Assembly (NCBI GenBank): GCA_963691775.1
Contig: OY829369.1
Coordinates: 558,001-622,000, forward strand
Reading direction: 5' to 3'
Source of the DNA: JAZBPO01 sp963691775
GTDB taxonomy: Bacteria; Pseudomonadota; Gammaproteobacteria; Pseudomonadales; Azotimanducaceae
Length of the DNA: 64,000 nucleotides
Shown: in pieces, positions 14,722-26,527 of the stretch
Layout: each line of letters starts with the position of its first letter
Position numbering within the stretch: the first letter of the stretch is position 1
Program-made: the position numbers and the translations under genes
Notes under the pieces: generated by a model
Told to the model about the DNA's origin: nothing
What the model saw: only the letters and a program-made list of their open reading frames with translations
Database searches by the model: none

Positions 14722-17340
14722 ATGAACACTGCAGCGTCCAGAACCACCCCGGACTTCGACGTCGTCGTGGTCGGCGCCGGCATGGCCGGCCTCTATCTGC
14801 TCCACCGCCTGCGCGGCCTGGGCATGAGTGCGATCGCCGTCGAGACCGGCGACGATGTAGGGGGCACCTGGTACTGGAATCGCTATCCCGGCGCGCGCTG
14901 CGACATCCAGAGCATGGACTACCAGTACAAGTTCGACCCGGAGCTGCAGAAGGACTGGCAGTGGAGCGAGAAGTACGCGGCTCAGCCGGAAATCCTGCGC
15001 TATCTGCAGCACGTTGCCGAGCGCTACGACCTGCGCCGGGACATCCGCTTCGAGACCCGCGTCGACCATGCGAAGTGGCACGAGGACGACGGCCTCTGGC
15101 ACATCCAGACGGCGCCTGCCGGCGGCGGCGCCGGCAGCGAACTGACCGGCCGCTACTACGTCATGGCGACCGGCTGCCTGTCTGTGCCGAAGGACCCGGA
15201 CATTCCGGGCACGGATCGTTTCCAGGGCGAAGTCTATGTCACCGGCCGCTGGCCGCACGAGGAGGTCGACTTCACGGGCAAGCGCGTCGCGGTGATCGGC
15301 ACGGGATCGTCGGGCATCCAGTCCATCCCGCTGATCGCGAAACAGGCCTCCGAGATGGTGATCTTCCAGCGCACGGCGAACTACTCCATGCCGGCGGGCA
15401 ACGGTCCGATCCCGGAGGACAAACGCAGCGCTGTGGAGCGCGATCCCGCGGCCTACCACGAAGCAGCCCGCTGGACCGCCGCGGGCGTGGTGGTGAAAGA
15501 ACCCATGGAGGGCGTCTTCAACGTCGACGAGGCCGAGCGCCAGCGCCGCTTCGAACAGGCGTGGCAGCAGGGGGAACTGCTGGCCGTGGGTGAGCACTTT
15601 CGCGACGTCACGATAGACGAGACCGCGAACGACGCCTGGACCGATTTCATCCGCGCGAAGATCCAGGCCACGGTCAAGGATCCGAAGACTGCAGAACTGC
15701 TGTCGCCGCGAGGCTATCACTTCGGTACGAAGCGCCCCTGCCTGGACACGAACTACTTCCAGACATTCAACGAGGAACACGTTCGCCTCGTCGATCTCCA
15801 TGCGCAGCCGATCCAGTCGATCACGGAGACCGGCATCGAGTTCGGTGCGGGCGCCGCCCGGGAACAGCACGACTTCGACGCCATCGTCTACGCGACGGGG
15901 TTCGACGCCATGACCGGCGCGCTTGTCTCGGTGGATATCGAAGGCCGGGACGGCACCACCCTCAAGGAAAAGTGGTCTGCCGGTCCGCAGACCTACCTCG
16001 GTCTGACTACCGTAGGTTTCCCCAATCTGTTCATGATCACCGGCCCGGGTTCGCCCTCGGTGCTGTCCAACATGGTCGTGTCCATCGAACAGCACGTGGA
16101 ATGGATCACCGACTGCCTCGGCGATCTGCGCGAACAGGGCTACACGCGCATCGAACCGACGGAGACCGCCGAGGCCGCCTGGGGCGTGCACGTGAACGAC
16201 TGCGCCGCCATCACGCTCTATGAGAAAACCGCGTCCTGGTACATGGGCGCGAACGTGCCCGGCAAACCACGCGTGTTCCTGCCCTATGTAGGCGGCGTGG
16301 GAACCTATCGCGAGACCTGCGATACGGTCCGCGCCGATGGATATCTCGGCTTCCGGCTTCGAGGGCCGAACGGGGAGCAATGCCGCGATGGCGTGGTCAA
16401 CCGCCTCCAACCCGATGTGTCCATGGTGCTGAAGATGATGGGCGAGGCCGGCCTGCCGGCATTCGACAGTCTGTCCGCGGCCGACGCGCGAGCCTTGTCG
16501 AATCAGGTCGGCGAGATGAATCCGCCCGGACCAGACGTCGGCGACGTGCGCGACGGCGTCTATCCGGGCGCCGCTGGCGAGCTCCCTTATCGCCTTTATC
16601 TGCCCGAATCGGCGGGTCCGCATCCGATCGTTGCCTACTTCCACGGCGGCGGCTGGGTTCTTGGCAGCCATGCATCGGACGATGCCTTCTGCCGGGATCT
16701 GTGCAAGCGAGCGGACGTCGCGGTGATCTCTCTCGACTACCGCCATGCGCCAGAAGCGCCCTTCCCCGCCGCACCGGACGACGCCTGGGCCGCACTGCAG
16801 TGGGTTGCCGCGCATGCGGCCGACCTGGGCGGCGATCCCGAGCGCCTGATCGTGGCCGGTTGGAGTGCAGGCGGAAATCTGGCAGCCGGCGTCTGTCAGC
16901 GCGCCCGCGACGAGAACGGTCCTGCCATCGCAGGTCAGCTCCTCGTCACGCCCGTCGTCGATTGCGACTTCTCACGCCCCTCCTACGAAGAAAACGGCGA
17001 AGGCTATGGGCTCACGCGCGACCTCATGGAGTGGTTCTGGAATCACTACGCGGACCCGGACGAGCGCACGCACCCGGCGGCATCACCGATCCACTCGGCG
17101 ACGCTCGCCAACCTGCCGCCCGCGGCGATCTTCACCAGCGAGTTCGATCCGCTGCGCGATGAGGGCGCGGCCTACGGAGAAGCGCTCGCAGAAGCCGGCG
17201 TGTCCGTCACCCACGTACCCTGCCGGGGCCATACCCACACCTCGCTCACCGCCGTCGGCATGATCCTCTCGGGGGCGAAGATCCGCGAGCAGATGGCCCA
17301 TGCGCTGCGCAGCTTCGTCGAGGAGACGGCGTCCGCCTGA
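14722..17340 (+). CDS. Baeyer-Villiger-type flavin monooxygenase fused to alpha/beta hydrolase
   Basis: An 872-residue fusion. Residues 1 to about 545 are a type I BVMO-like enzyme: FAD site GAGMAG (about 13-18), the motif GGTWYWNRYPGARCD, NADPH site GTGSSG, and KRPCLDTNYF with the conserved Arg. The BVMO fingerprint F-x-G-x(3)-H-x(3)-W is present as F167...G169...V173...W177, with Val in place of His. After a linker, residues about 590-872 form a hormone-sensitive-lipase-type hydrolase with HGGGW (H641), nucleophile S715 in GWSAGG, D809 and H837. A ketone would be turned into an ester by the first half and hydrolysed by the second; this is inference. GAGGGAGAGA precedes the ATG. Confidence 0.88.
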   Translation: MNTAASRTTPDFDVVVVGAGMAGLYLLHRLRGLGMSAIAVETGDDVGGTWYWNRYPGARCDIQSMDYQYKFDPELQKDWQWSEKYAAQPEILRYLQHVAERYDLRRDIRFETRVDHAKWHEDDGLWHIQTAPAGGGAGSELTGRYYVMATGCLSVPKDPDIPGTDRFQGEVYVTGRWPHEEVDFTGKRVAVIGTGSSGIQSIPLIAKQASEMVIFQRTANYSMPAGNGPIPEDKRSAVERDPAAYHEAARWTAAGVVVKEPMEGVFNVDEAERQRRFEQAWQQGELLAVGEHFRDVTIDETANDAWTDFIRAKIQATVKDPKTAELLSPRGYHFGTKRPCLDTNYFQTFNEEHVRLVDLHAQPIQSITETGIEFGAGAAREQHDFDAIVYATGFDAMTGALVSVDIEGRDGTTLKEKWSAGPQTYLGLTTVGFPNLFMITGPGSPSVLSNMVVSIEQHVEWITDCLGDLREQGYTRIEPTETAEAAWGVHVNDCAAITLYEKTASWYMGANVPGKPRVFLPYVGGVGTYRETCDTVRADGYLGFRLRGPNGEQCRDGVVNRLQPDVSMVLKMMGEAGLPAFDSLSAADARALSNQVGEMNPPGPDVGDVRDGVYPGAAGELPYRLYLPESAGPHPIVAYFHGGGWVLGSHASDDAFCRDLCKRADVAVISLDYRHAPEAPFPAAPDDAWAALQWVAAHAADLGGDPERLIVAGWSAGGNLAAGVCQRARDENGPAIAGQLLVTPVVDCDFSRPSYEENGEGYGLTRDLMEWFWNHYADPDERTHPAASPIHSATLANLPPAAIFTSEFDPLRDEGAAYGEALAEAGVSVTHVPCRGHTHTSLTAVGMILSGAKIREQMAHALRSFVEETASA

Positions 17341-17345
17341 GTTGA

Positions 17346-17383
17346 GCGCCCACCGTCCGCGTCCGGGGTCTGGACGCGGGCGC
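17346..17383. terminator. Possible bidirectional hairpin terminator
   Basis: Between two convergent genes, GCGCCC (17346-17351) pairs with GGGCGC (17378-17383) and GCGTCC (17359-17364) with GGACGC (17372-17377), with a bulge on one side. There is no T run, so it may only act together with Rho or not at all. Confidence 0.35.
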
Positions 17384-17386
17384 TGC

Positions 17387-17896
17387 TCACACGCCCGCGG
17401 CCAATTGCCCCCGCACGGCGCCTGTGAGACGCGCGAGCTCGTCAGCGGAAAGTTCGATCTCGAGCCCGCGGCGCCCGCCGGAAACGAAAATCGTCTGGTG
17501 CGCGAAGGCGCTTTCGTCCACAACCGTCGGCAAGGTCGTTCGCTGGCCCAGCGGACTGATACCGCCGGCAACATAGCCCGTAACGCGCTCCGCGCGCGCC
17601 ACGTCTGCCATGGCGGCGCTGCGCGCACCTAAGACACCAGCCGCGCGCTTCACCGCGAGCTTCTCTCCAACGGGCAGGATGGCGACGCCGAGCCGGCGAT
17701 CGTCGCCGTCGAGCGCTACGAGCAACGTTTTGAAGACCCGCTCGGCCTCAACCCCAAGGGCTTCGGCCGCTTCCAGACCATATGACTCTGCGCGCGCGTC
17801 ATGCACGTACTCATGCAGCGCATGCTTCACGCCTTCGCGCATGAGCAATGCAATGGCTGGCGTCGTGCCGCCGCCGCGATCGCGCCTCTTTGCCAT
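17387..17896 (-). CDS. ybaK: Cys-tRNA(Pro)/Cys-tRNA(Cys) deacylase, YbaK family
   Basis: A 169-residue cytosolic editing enzyme that hydrolyses wrongly charged Cys-tRNA(Pro). The ATG at 17896 is chosen because MAKRRDRGGGTTPAIALL is the family N-terminus; the frame is open into acnA. The catalytic Lys is in RVFKTLLV, and the YbaK fold continues with AVKRAAGVLGARSAAMA and GYVAGGISPLGQR near the end. The length and motif order are normal. It begins 33 bases downstream of the acnA stop on the same strand and may be co-transcribed. Confidence 0.92.
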   Translation of the reverse strand: MAKRRDRGGGTTPAIALLMREGVKHALHEYVHDARAESYGLEAAEALGVEAERVFKTLLVALDGDDRRLGVAILPVGEKLAVKRAAGVLGARSAAMADVARAERVTGYVAGGISPLGQRTTLPTVVDESAFAHQTIFVSGGRRGLEIELSADELARLTGAVRGQLAAGV

Positions 17897-17928
17897 GGCG
17901 GCCGCGCCCTGCGCAGAACAGCGCGCCG

Positions 17929-20613
<2,685 letters not shown>

Positions 20614-20863
20614 TTCTCGTGCTCCTACTCTGGACCGGCGCACTGCGACACGAGCGCCTCAGCGCACGCGGTTGGCCGATCGGATGTGCATGTTGCGCGC
20701 CTCATGCCGCGCGCGCCCGCATAGACGCGCAGCGACGTCGCGGCAGCGCCTGTCGCTCATCGGCAAATTCTGCGCGCCGGTCTGGGCCAACTCAACTCGC
20801 GAGCAGGGCCGAACGCGCTACTGCTCTACAGGATCAGCACATCAAGGCGCTGAATCTGTTGGG

Positions 20864-21790
20864 TTATTCGGCCGGCGCCGGATCCGGGTCCGGGTCCGGG
20901 TCCGGGTCCGGGTCCGGGTCCGGGTCCGGGTCCGGGGCACGACGAAATAGCTCACTTCCGCAACGCCAGCAATAGCTGGCCTCGCGGGCGTGTCCTTCGG
21001 CGCTGCAGACGGGGCAGGTACGCGTATTCGCCCGACGACGCGCCGCCTCGTTGAGTTCGACGGTCACGATCCCCGTCGGCACGGCAATGATTCCGTAGCC
21101 CATGATCATGATGCATGAAGCGAGGGCGCGGCCGAGCGGGGTTTGCGGCACGATATCGCCATACCCGACGGTCGTAAGCGTGACGATCGCCCAGTAGATA
21201 GCGGTCGGAATACTGTCGAAGCCGTGCGCCGGCCCTTCAATCCCGTAGAGCAAGGATCCGAAAACCACGACCAGGGTCAGGACGGCGAAGAGAAAGACAA
21301 GCACTTTTCGCCGTGACGCGAGCAACGCCTCCCACAGGAGGCTCGCCTCGCTCACCCAGCGCCCCATGCGCAGCACGCGGAACACGCGCAAGACACGCAG
21401 GATTCGCACAACCGTCACGTACTGCGTATCGACGAAGAGCAGGCTCAGATAGGTAGGTAGGATGCCTAGCAGATCAACGATGCCGTAGAAGCTTCGCGCA
21501 TACAGGCGCGGCTGCTCTATACACCACAGGCGTACGCCGTATTCGATCGTGAAGGCGATCGTGAAGCCCCACTCGACGACGCGCAGCGCATCACCGAAGC
21601 GCGCATTGGCGGCCGGTACGCTCTCGAGCAGCACGGCTGCAACCGAGACGAGAATCGCGAGAATCAGCAGTACGTCGAAGGTGCGCCCGGCCCGCGTCTC
21701 CGATTCGAAGATAATGAGACGGATACGGTCACGACGGCTTCGCCGGACCGCGGGTCGCTCACTTGAATCTGATTCGCGGCCTGTGCTCAC
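20864..21790 (-). CDS. Voltage-gated ion channel (K+ channel type) with zinc ribbon and Asp-Pro tail
   Basis: A 308-residue six-helix channel. The S4 voltage sensor is clear, with Arg every third residue (RILRVLRVFRVLRMGRW). The pore helix and selectivity filter TLTTVGYGD mark a potassium channel, and the S6 helix follows. After S6 there is a cytoplasmic zinc-ribbon motif with two Cys pairs (CPVCSAEG and CWRCG). The protein then ends in nine tandem Asp-Pro dipeptides. The tail is encoded by the hexanucleotide repeat at 20881-20934. The start is a GTG at 21790 with a weak ribosome site. The gene probably sets membrane potential or osmotic balance. Confidence 0.88.
   Translation of the reverse strand: MSTGRESDSSERPAVRRSRRDRIRLIIFESETRAGRTFDVLLILAILVSVAAVLLESVPAANARFGDALRVVEWGFTIAFTIEYGVRLWCIEQPRLYARSFYGIVDLLGILPTYLSLLFVDTQYVTVVRILRVLRVFRVLRMGRWVSEASLLWEALLASRRKVLVFLFAVLTLVVVFGSLLYGIEGPAHGFDSIPTAIYWAIVTLTTVGYGDIVPQTPLGRALASCIMIMGYGIIAVPTGIVTVELNEAARRRANTRTCPVCSAEGHAREASYCWRCGSELFRRAPDPDPDPDPDPDPDPDPDPAPAE
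20881..20934. repeat. Hexanucleotide tandem repeat (GGTCCG)n inside the ion channel gene
   Basis: Nine tandem hexamers: one GATCCG followed by eight perfect GGTCCG units. In the gene's reading direction they encode (Asp-Pro)9 at the channel's C-terminus. Because the unit is six bases, gain or loss of copies would lengthen or shorten the tail without a frameshift. Confidence 0.95.
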
Positions 21791-21904
21791 AGCAGCACCC
21801 GTCCACTGCCGTCACGGGACGAAGAGTGTGTCACGGACTGGTCGCAGCGAGGCGCATCGCGCCGGCATCCGCTCGAGATGCCGGCCCGATGCAGGACGCC
21901 GTGC

Positions 21905-23563
21905 TCAGGCCGGCGCTGCTGCCGGTGCATCCTCGTCCGGCTCCGGACCTGTGCCTTCAATCCCCCTAAGGGCCGCACGCAGCCCGTCTAGGCGCGATGC
22001 GAGATAGACCTCTTCCGGCAGATTCTCATCTAGCTTGAGCCCGACGAGCGTTGCCCGCACATCGTCACTGACCGCGCAGAGATAGATCGACTTGCCGGCC
22101 GCGCGCGCATCATTGGCGATCGTTTCGACCGCGCGTGCTGCAGAGACGTCAAAGTGCGAGGCGGAGGAGAAATCGAGAACGATCGCGGACGCGCCTTCAC
22201 GGGTCTTCTCACGCACCTGGTGGCCCAGATCAGCAGCAGCACCGAAGGACAGCGGACCGAAGAAATCGAACAGCAGGATCGAGCCTTTCGCCTGCTCCAG
22301 GATTGCCTTCTGTTCCGGGTCTGTGGCGTCGTCCGCCGATGCCACATCGACGCGCGCAAGCTGCTCATCGGCGAGCCGCTTGACGAACGCAAGGGCACCA
22401 AGCACGACCCCGAGCGCGACCGCGGTGATGAGGTCCACAAACACCGTCAGGCCGAGCACCAGCGCCATGAGCACGAGATCCCATCGCGGGCCCTTGTGCG
22501 CATGACGAATATAGGCAACGTCGATGATGTCCCAGCCGACCTTCACAAGAATACCGGCGAGTACCGCGTGCGGAATCATCGACGCGAGCGGTGAGAGGCT
22601 GATGACTACGGCAAGCAGGAGGACCGAGTGCAGCATGCCGGAGATCTTGGTCGCGCCCCCGGTGCGGATGTTCACCACCGTGCGCATGGTTGCGCCCGCC
22701 CCCGGGATCGCTCCGAACAGGCCAGAGACCGTGTTGCCGATGCCCTGGCCGATCAGCTCCTTGTTGGAGTCATGCCGCGTGCGCGTCATGTTGTCCGCGA
22801 CCAGCGAGGTGAGCAGCGAATCGATCGCTCCGAGCAGCGCGAGGATGAACGCGGCTTCAAGCACGATCAGGAACGTGCTCTGAGTGAACTCCGGCACGAC
22901 CAGCGACGGCAGCCCCGTGGGTATGTCGCCAAGAATCGGCACGCCGTCAAAGAAGGTGGCGACGATCGTACCGACGATCAGCGCAGCGAGCGGGCCAGGC
23001 AGATACCGCCCCCAGGCTGGCGGCCACTTGAAAATCATGACGAGGGACAAGACACCGATACCGAGCGCGGCGAAATTAGGTGCCGCGACGGCGCCGGGAA
23101 TGGCCCTGAGCGCCGCAATGGTGCCGCCCCCATCCGGCTCGTGCCCGAACAGACGCGAGGCCTGCAGCGCAATGATGATGCAGCCGATACCCGTCATGAA
23201 TCCGGAAATAACCGGATAGGGCACCAGTCGAATGTACTGCCCGAGACCCGTGAATCCGAAAAAGATCTGCAGCAGACCCGCAAGCACGACTGCCGCAAAC
23301 ACGAGGGCCGGATCGCCAGAAAGGGTGGCGAAAACGCCCGCGAAAACCACGACCATCGGGCCGGTCGGGCCCGTGATCTGAGAGCCCGTACCGCCGAACA
23401 GGGCGGCAAAGAAACCCGTGAAGATCGCGCCCCATAGGCCAGCGATGGGCCCGGCGCCCGAGGCTTCGCCGAAGGCGAGTGCGAGAGGTAGCGCGACGAC
23501 GCCGGCGGTGATGCCGCCGTAGATATCACCGCGAAGATTCGAAAGATCAAAGAACTTGTTCAT
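21905..23563 (-). CDS. SulP/SLC26 family anion transporter with STAS domain
   Basis: A 552-residue inner-membrane transporter, probably for sulfate, bicarbonate or a dicarboxylate. The N-terminus has the family signature DIYGGITAGVVALPLALAFG, followed by GLWGAIFTGFFAALFGGTG and ITGPTGPM, in a core of about 12-14 helices. The last ~120 residues form a cytoplasmic STAS regulatory domain (GSILLFDFFGPLSFGAA, IVLDFSSASHFDVSAA). The substrate cannot be told from the sequence. The upstream 700 bases are non-coding. Confidence 0.92.
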   Translation of the reverse strand: MNKFFDLSNLRGDIYGGITAGVVALPLALAFGEASGAGPIAGLWGAIFTGFFAALFGGTGSQITGPTGPMVVVFAGVFATLSGDPALVFAAVVLAGLLQIFFGFTGLGQYIRLVPYPVISGFMTGIGCIIIALQASRLFGHEPDGGGTIAALRAIPGAVAAPNFAALGIGVLSLVMIFKWPPAWGRYLPGPLAALIVGTIVATFFDGVPILGDIPTGLPSLVVPEFTQSTFLIVLEAAFILALLGAIDSLLTSLVADNMTRTRHDSNKELIGQGIGNTVSGLFGAIPGAGATMRTVVNIRTGGATKISGMLHSVLLLAVVISLSPLASMIPHAVLAGILVKVGWDIIDVAYIRHAHKGPRWDLVLMALVLGLTVFVDLITAVALGVVLGALAFVKRLADEQLARVDVASADDATDPEQKAILEQAKGSILLFDFFGPLSFGAAADLGHQVREKTREGASAIVLDFSSASHFDVSAARAVETIANDARAAGKSIYLCAVSDDVRATLVGLKLDENLPEEVYLASRLDGLRAALRGIEGTGPEPDEDAPAAAPA

Positions 23564-24275
23564 GCGTATTTTCCGCCCCTGGCGAAGACAGCGCTTTCGA
23601 GAAAACCGGTTAGATGTGCCGCCCGCAACGAGTCGCAGCGACCAGCTGAAGGCCCGTCGGCGCTTGCAGCGTATTCACGTGACAATCGGAAACCGTTGAG
23701 AGCGGGCATGGTAGCGGCCTTCAATGATCAGCTCCTATGGCTGTGCTGGGTTTGCGGGCACCATCGCTTTCCTGATCGGGCACCGTAGCTTAGCGCCCTT
23801 CAGGGCATGCAAGCCCGCCGATGATCCAGTCCGCACTGTGCGGTTGGACACGTTGGTCGTAATGCGACCTGCCGTTAGGCCCTTCGGCGATGCGCCGACG
23901 CGTACGGAGCAGCGTCAGGTGCCTGGAGCCGCGGGCCCGGCCAGTCCAGCCAATGCGGCCGAATAAAATACGTCCTACTCAGCGCTTAGGTGGAGGCGAG
24001 ATGGCCGCGCCGTCGGCCGGAATACCCCCACAAAAACACGCGCGAAAGACACATGAGCACAGACATACGCTGCTGCCCTCACGCTCCGCGCAGCATTTAC
24101 GTGCAAGGATGCGGAAATATCAAGATGCGCATGCGTGCTGCATAGGGCACCGCAAAGGGATCCGACGCGCATCGCGGTCGGTCACAATCTGGCTGGTCGC
24201 CGGCAGGCAGAATCGGCACCATATGCTAGGCGTGCAGCGATCCCCGCTGCGCCGCGATCAAGGGCTTTCATCAGG
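23564..24275. other. Intergenic region between divergent genes, no feature recognised
   Basis: About 710 bases separate the SulP transporter and the FAD oxidoreductase. Base composition looks less GC-rich than the neighbouring genes. Open frames here (up to about 130 codons) have no recognisable protein pattern, ribosome site or conserved motif. I see no tRNA, riboswitch or repeat. Confidence 0.6.
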
Positions 24276-26471
24276 ATGAAGAAGCGGATCGCAGTACTCG
24301 GTGGCGGCCCTGGCGGTCTCTCGGCGGCCTACCATCTCGCGAAGCAGGGCCGCGAAGACCTCGACATCACCGTCTACACGATGGGATGGCGGCTCGGCGG
24401 AAAAGGGGCGGCGGGCTGTAACTTCGAACGCTCGCAGCGGATCGAAGAACACGGCATTCACTTGTTCGGGAATTTTTATCCGAACACGTTTGGCGTTATG
24501 AAAGAGGTCCAAGAGGTCAGCTATCACGACTTCATTCCCTCGAACCTCCAGGTGATGACGGAATGGCAAGACCGCCGCTGGCAGCTGTTTCCGACGCGCT
24601 ATGCGCACGTAGGTTCCGAGCCATGGCAGGACCCGGAGCCCGTGAACATAGAAGCGCTACCTGAAAAGCTGATCCTTTCGCTGCGCGCAATCCTCAAATC
24701 GGGGTGGCAGCTGCGCTTCGCCCGCATCAAGCATGCGGTCGGTCTCGATTCAGGGCCGAAGGAAAAGCCTTGGCCCTCGCTGGATGCACCGCCGGGCGTC
24801 ACCATCCTGTCCTGGTTCATCGAGCCTTTCGTGCACAAGCTCGCGAAGCGGATCGCGAAGACCGACGGCTACACCGGAGAGCCGCTGCCGCGGCCGCCAA
24901 GCTCGGCACCGCCTTCGCACCCCTATCCGCTCGGCCTACGTCTGGTGATGGGCATCTTCCGCGCCCTGGCCTATCTTTCAAGCCGCATGCGCTACCAGTA
25001 CGAGCAGATCGACGCGCTGATCGCCTCCTTCCACGGCTTCACCGTCGACGATCTCGCCACCCGCGGCATTGACGCGATCGACTCCTGGGACCACCGAGAA
25101 TGGCTACGCGATCACGGCATCAGCGAAATGACGCTGAATTCCGCAGTCGTCAGCGCCGCGCCCAGCATCTGCCTGCAGTTCCCTGGAGGAGATTCCACGA
25201 AACCGCCGAGCATGTCGGCGGCCGCCTATCTTACGTTCGTGCTCCGACAGGTGATGGCCGGCGGCAACGCGTTTCACTTCTTCCGGGCCGGCACGGGCGA
25301 GACAGTTTTCCTGCCGTGGTACCGCAAGGCGAAGGCGCTCGGCGTGAAGTTCGAATTCTTCCAGAAAGTCACGGACGTCGTGCCCAACGCCGATGGTAGT
25401 TCGATCGAGCGCGTGGAAATCGACATCCAGGCGCGCGGTATTGGGGGGGAATACGAACCATTGGAGGTGGCGAAGGACGGCCGCGCCGTGTGGAACGCGA
25501 ACACCCCATACGCCAAGCTCGAACGCGGCGAAGAAATGCGCGCGCGCCAGGTGAATCTGGAATCCTGGTGGGCCGACTGGGAACCAGTTGGCCAGCGCAC
25601 GCTGCGCCTCGGCGAGGACTTCGACTACGTTGTCATGGCGATCCCTGTCGGTGCGCAACGTTGGGCGTGCCCGAGCCTGCTTGCGACGGGCCACGCACCG
25701 GCTGGCGGCGTTGACTGGCAGACCATGGTCGAGGGCATGGAGACCATTCCCTCGCAAGCCGTACAGATCTGGATGAAGCCGGATTTACAGACCTGCGGTC
25801 TGCCCGATCGCGAATTACTGTTCCGCGGCGAGCGCTATGCCGGGCCCTCCTACTCGCTGCCGCTGAACCTGTGGACGGATTTTTCGGATCTCATTCCACT
25901 GGAGAACTGGCAGGAGACCGTCCCGCAGACGCTCATCTACTGGTGCGGACCGATGCAGGACGAAGGCATGGCGCCCTTCCACGACCATGGCTTTCCCGCT
26001 GAAGAGCGCAAGCGCGTGCAATGGTCGACGGCACAGGATTTCAGAACGCTCGGCAATCTCCTGCCGAACGCCACGCTCGCGAGCAATCCGCGCAGCCTCG
26101 ACTTCGACCTGCTCGTCTGTGACGGCGACGATGCAGGCCTCGTCGGTGAAATGCGCCTGTTAGCGCAACACCTGCGGCCGAACATAGATCCAAACGAGCG
26201 CTACGTGCTTTCCAAGCCAGGCCATCTCGAATATCGCCGCAAGGCCTGGGAGTCCGGCTTCGACAACATGGCGCTCGCAGGCGACTGGATTTTCACCGGC
26301 ATCAACATCGGCAGCTTCGAGGGTGCTGTCATGAGCGGGAAGCTTGCCTCGCACGCGCTCACCGCGACGCCCCCCCTCGACGACATCTGGGGCTACGCCT
26401 TCCTGCGCAATCGCGAGGACGGGGCCAACGTGCCGATCATTGCGGAGCGGGTAGACAGTACAAAGGGATGA
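24276..26471 (+). CDS. FAD-dependent oxidoreductase, phytoene-desaturase/amine-oxidase-like
   Basis: A large 731-residue flavoprotein. The ATG at 24276 starts the dinucleotide-binding fold directly (IAVLGGGPGGLSAAYHLAKQ), although the ribosome site is poor and the frame is open to 24135. The motif GWRLGGKGAAG and the His-containing EEHGIHLFGNFYPN lie in the first 80 residues. The C-terminal FAD motif NMALAGDWIFTGINIGSFEG closes the protein. This bipartite layout is that of carotenoid desaturases and flavin amine oxidases, but the protein is about 200 residues longer than CrtI, with an enlarged substrate domain. It converges on a carotenoid oxygenase operon, which makes an isoprenoid substrate plausible but unproven. 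Confidence 0.75.
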   Translation: MKKRIAVLGGGPGGLSAAYHLAKQGREDLDITVYTMGWRLGGKGAAGCNFERSQRIEEHGIHLFGNFYPNTFGVMKEVQEVSYHDFIPSNLQVMTEWQDRRWQLFPTRYAHVGSEPWQDPEPVNIEALPEKLILSLRAILKSGWQLRFARIKHAVGLDSGPKEKPWPSLDAPPGVTILSWFIEPFVHKLAKRIAKTDGYTGEPLPRPPSSAPPSHPYPLGLRLVMGIFRALAYLSSRMRYQYEQIDALIASFHGFTVDDLATRGIDAIDSWDHREWLRDHGISEMTLNSAVVSAAPSICLQFPGGDSTKPPSMSAAAYLTFVLRQVMAGGNAFHFFRAGTGETVFLPWYRKAKALGVKFEFFQKVTDVVPNADGSSIERVEIDIQARGIGGEYEPLEVAKDGRAVWNANTPYAKLERGEEMRARQVNLESWWADWEPVGQRTLRLGEDFDYVVMAIPVGAQRWACPSLLATGHAPAGGVDWQTMVEGMETIPSQAVQIWMKPDLQTCGLPDRELLFRGERYAGPSYSLPLNLWTDFSDLIPLENWQETVPQTLIYWCGPMQDEGMAPFHDHGFPAEERKRVQWSTAQDFRTLGNLLPNATLASNPRSLDFDLLVCDGDDAGLVGEMRLLAQHLRPNIDPNERYVLSKPGHLEYRRKAWESGFDNMALAGDWIFTGINIGSFEGAVMSGKLASHALTATPPLDDIWGYAFLRNREDGANVPIIAERVDSTKG

Positions 26472-26481
26472 GCCGGCCGCC

Positions 26482-26518
26482 GGCGCTGCGCCCCGCGGGG
26501 ACGCGGGCGTCCGGCGCC
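26482..26518. terminator. Possible hairpin between convergent genes
   Basis: GGCGC (26482-26486) pairs with GCGCC (26514-26518), and CGCCC (26489-26493) with GGGCG (26505-26509). It sits just after the FAD oxidoreductase stop. No T tract is present. Confidence 0.35.
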
Positions 26519-26527
26519 CGCTGGCCG

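Noticed and set aside
13765..16815. A 1016-codon open frame on the minus strand across the BVMO fusion gene
   Set aside because: It is antisense to a gene with clear catalytic motifs, its product is His/Arg/Ala-rich without a family pattern, and its far end simply continues in the wrong frame into the antiporter. Long antisense frames are common in GC-rich DNA.
23724..24279. Two overlapping plus-strand frames (80 and 129 codons) in the SulP/FAD gap
   Set aside because: No ribosome site, no family pattern, and Arg/His/Pro-rich composition; treated as non-coding.
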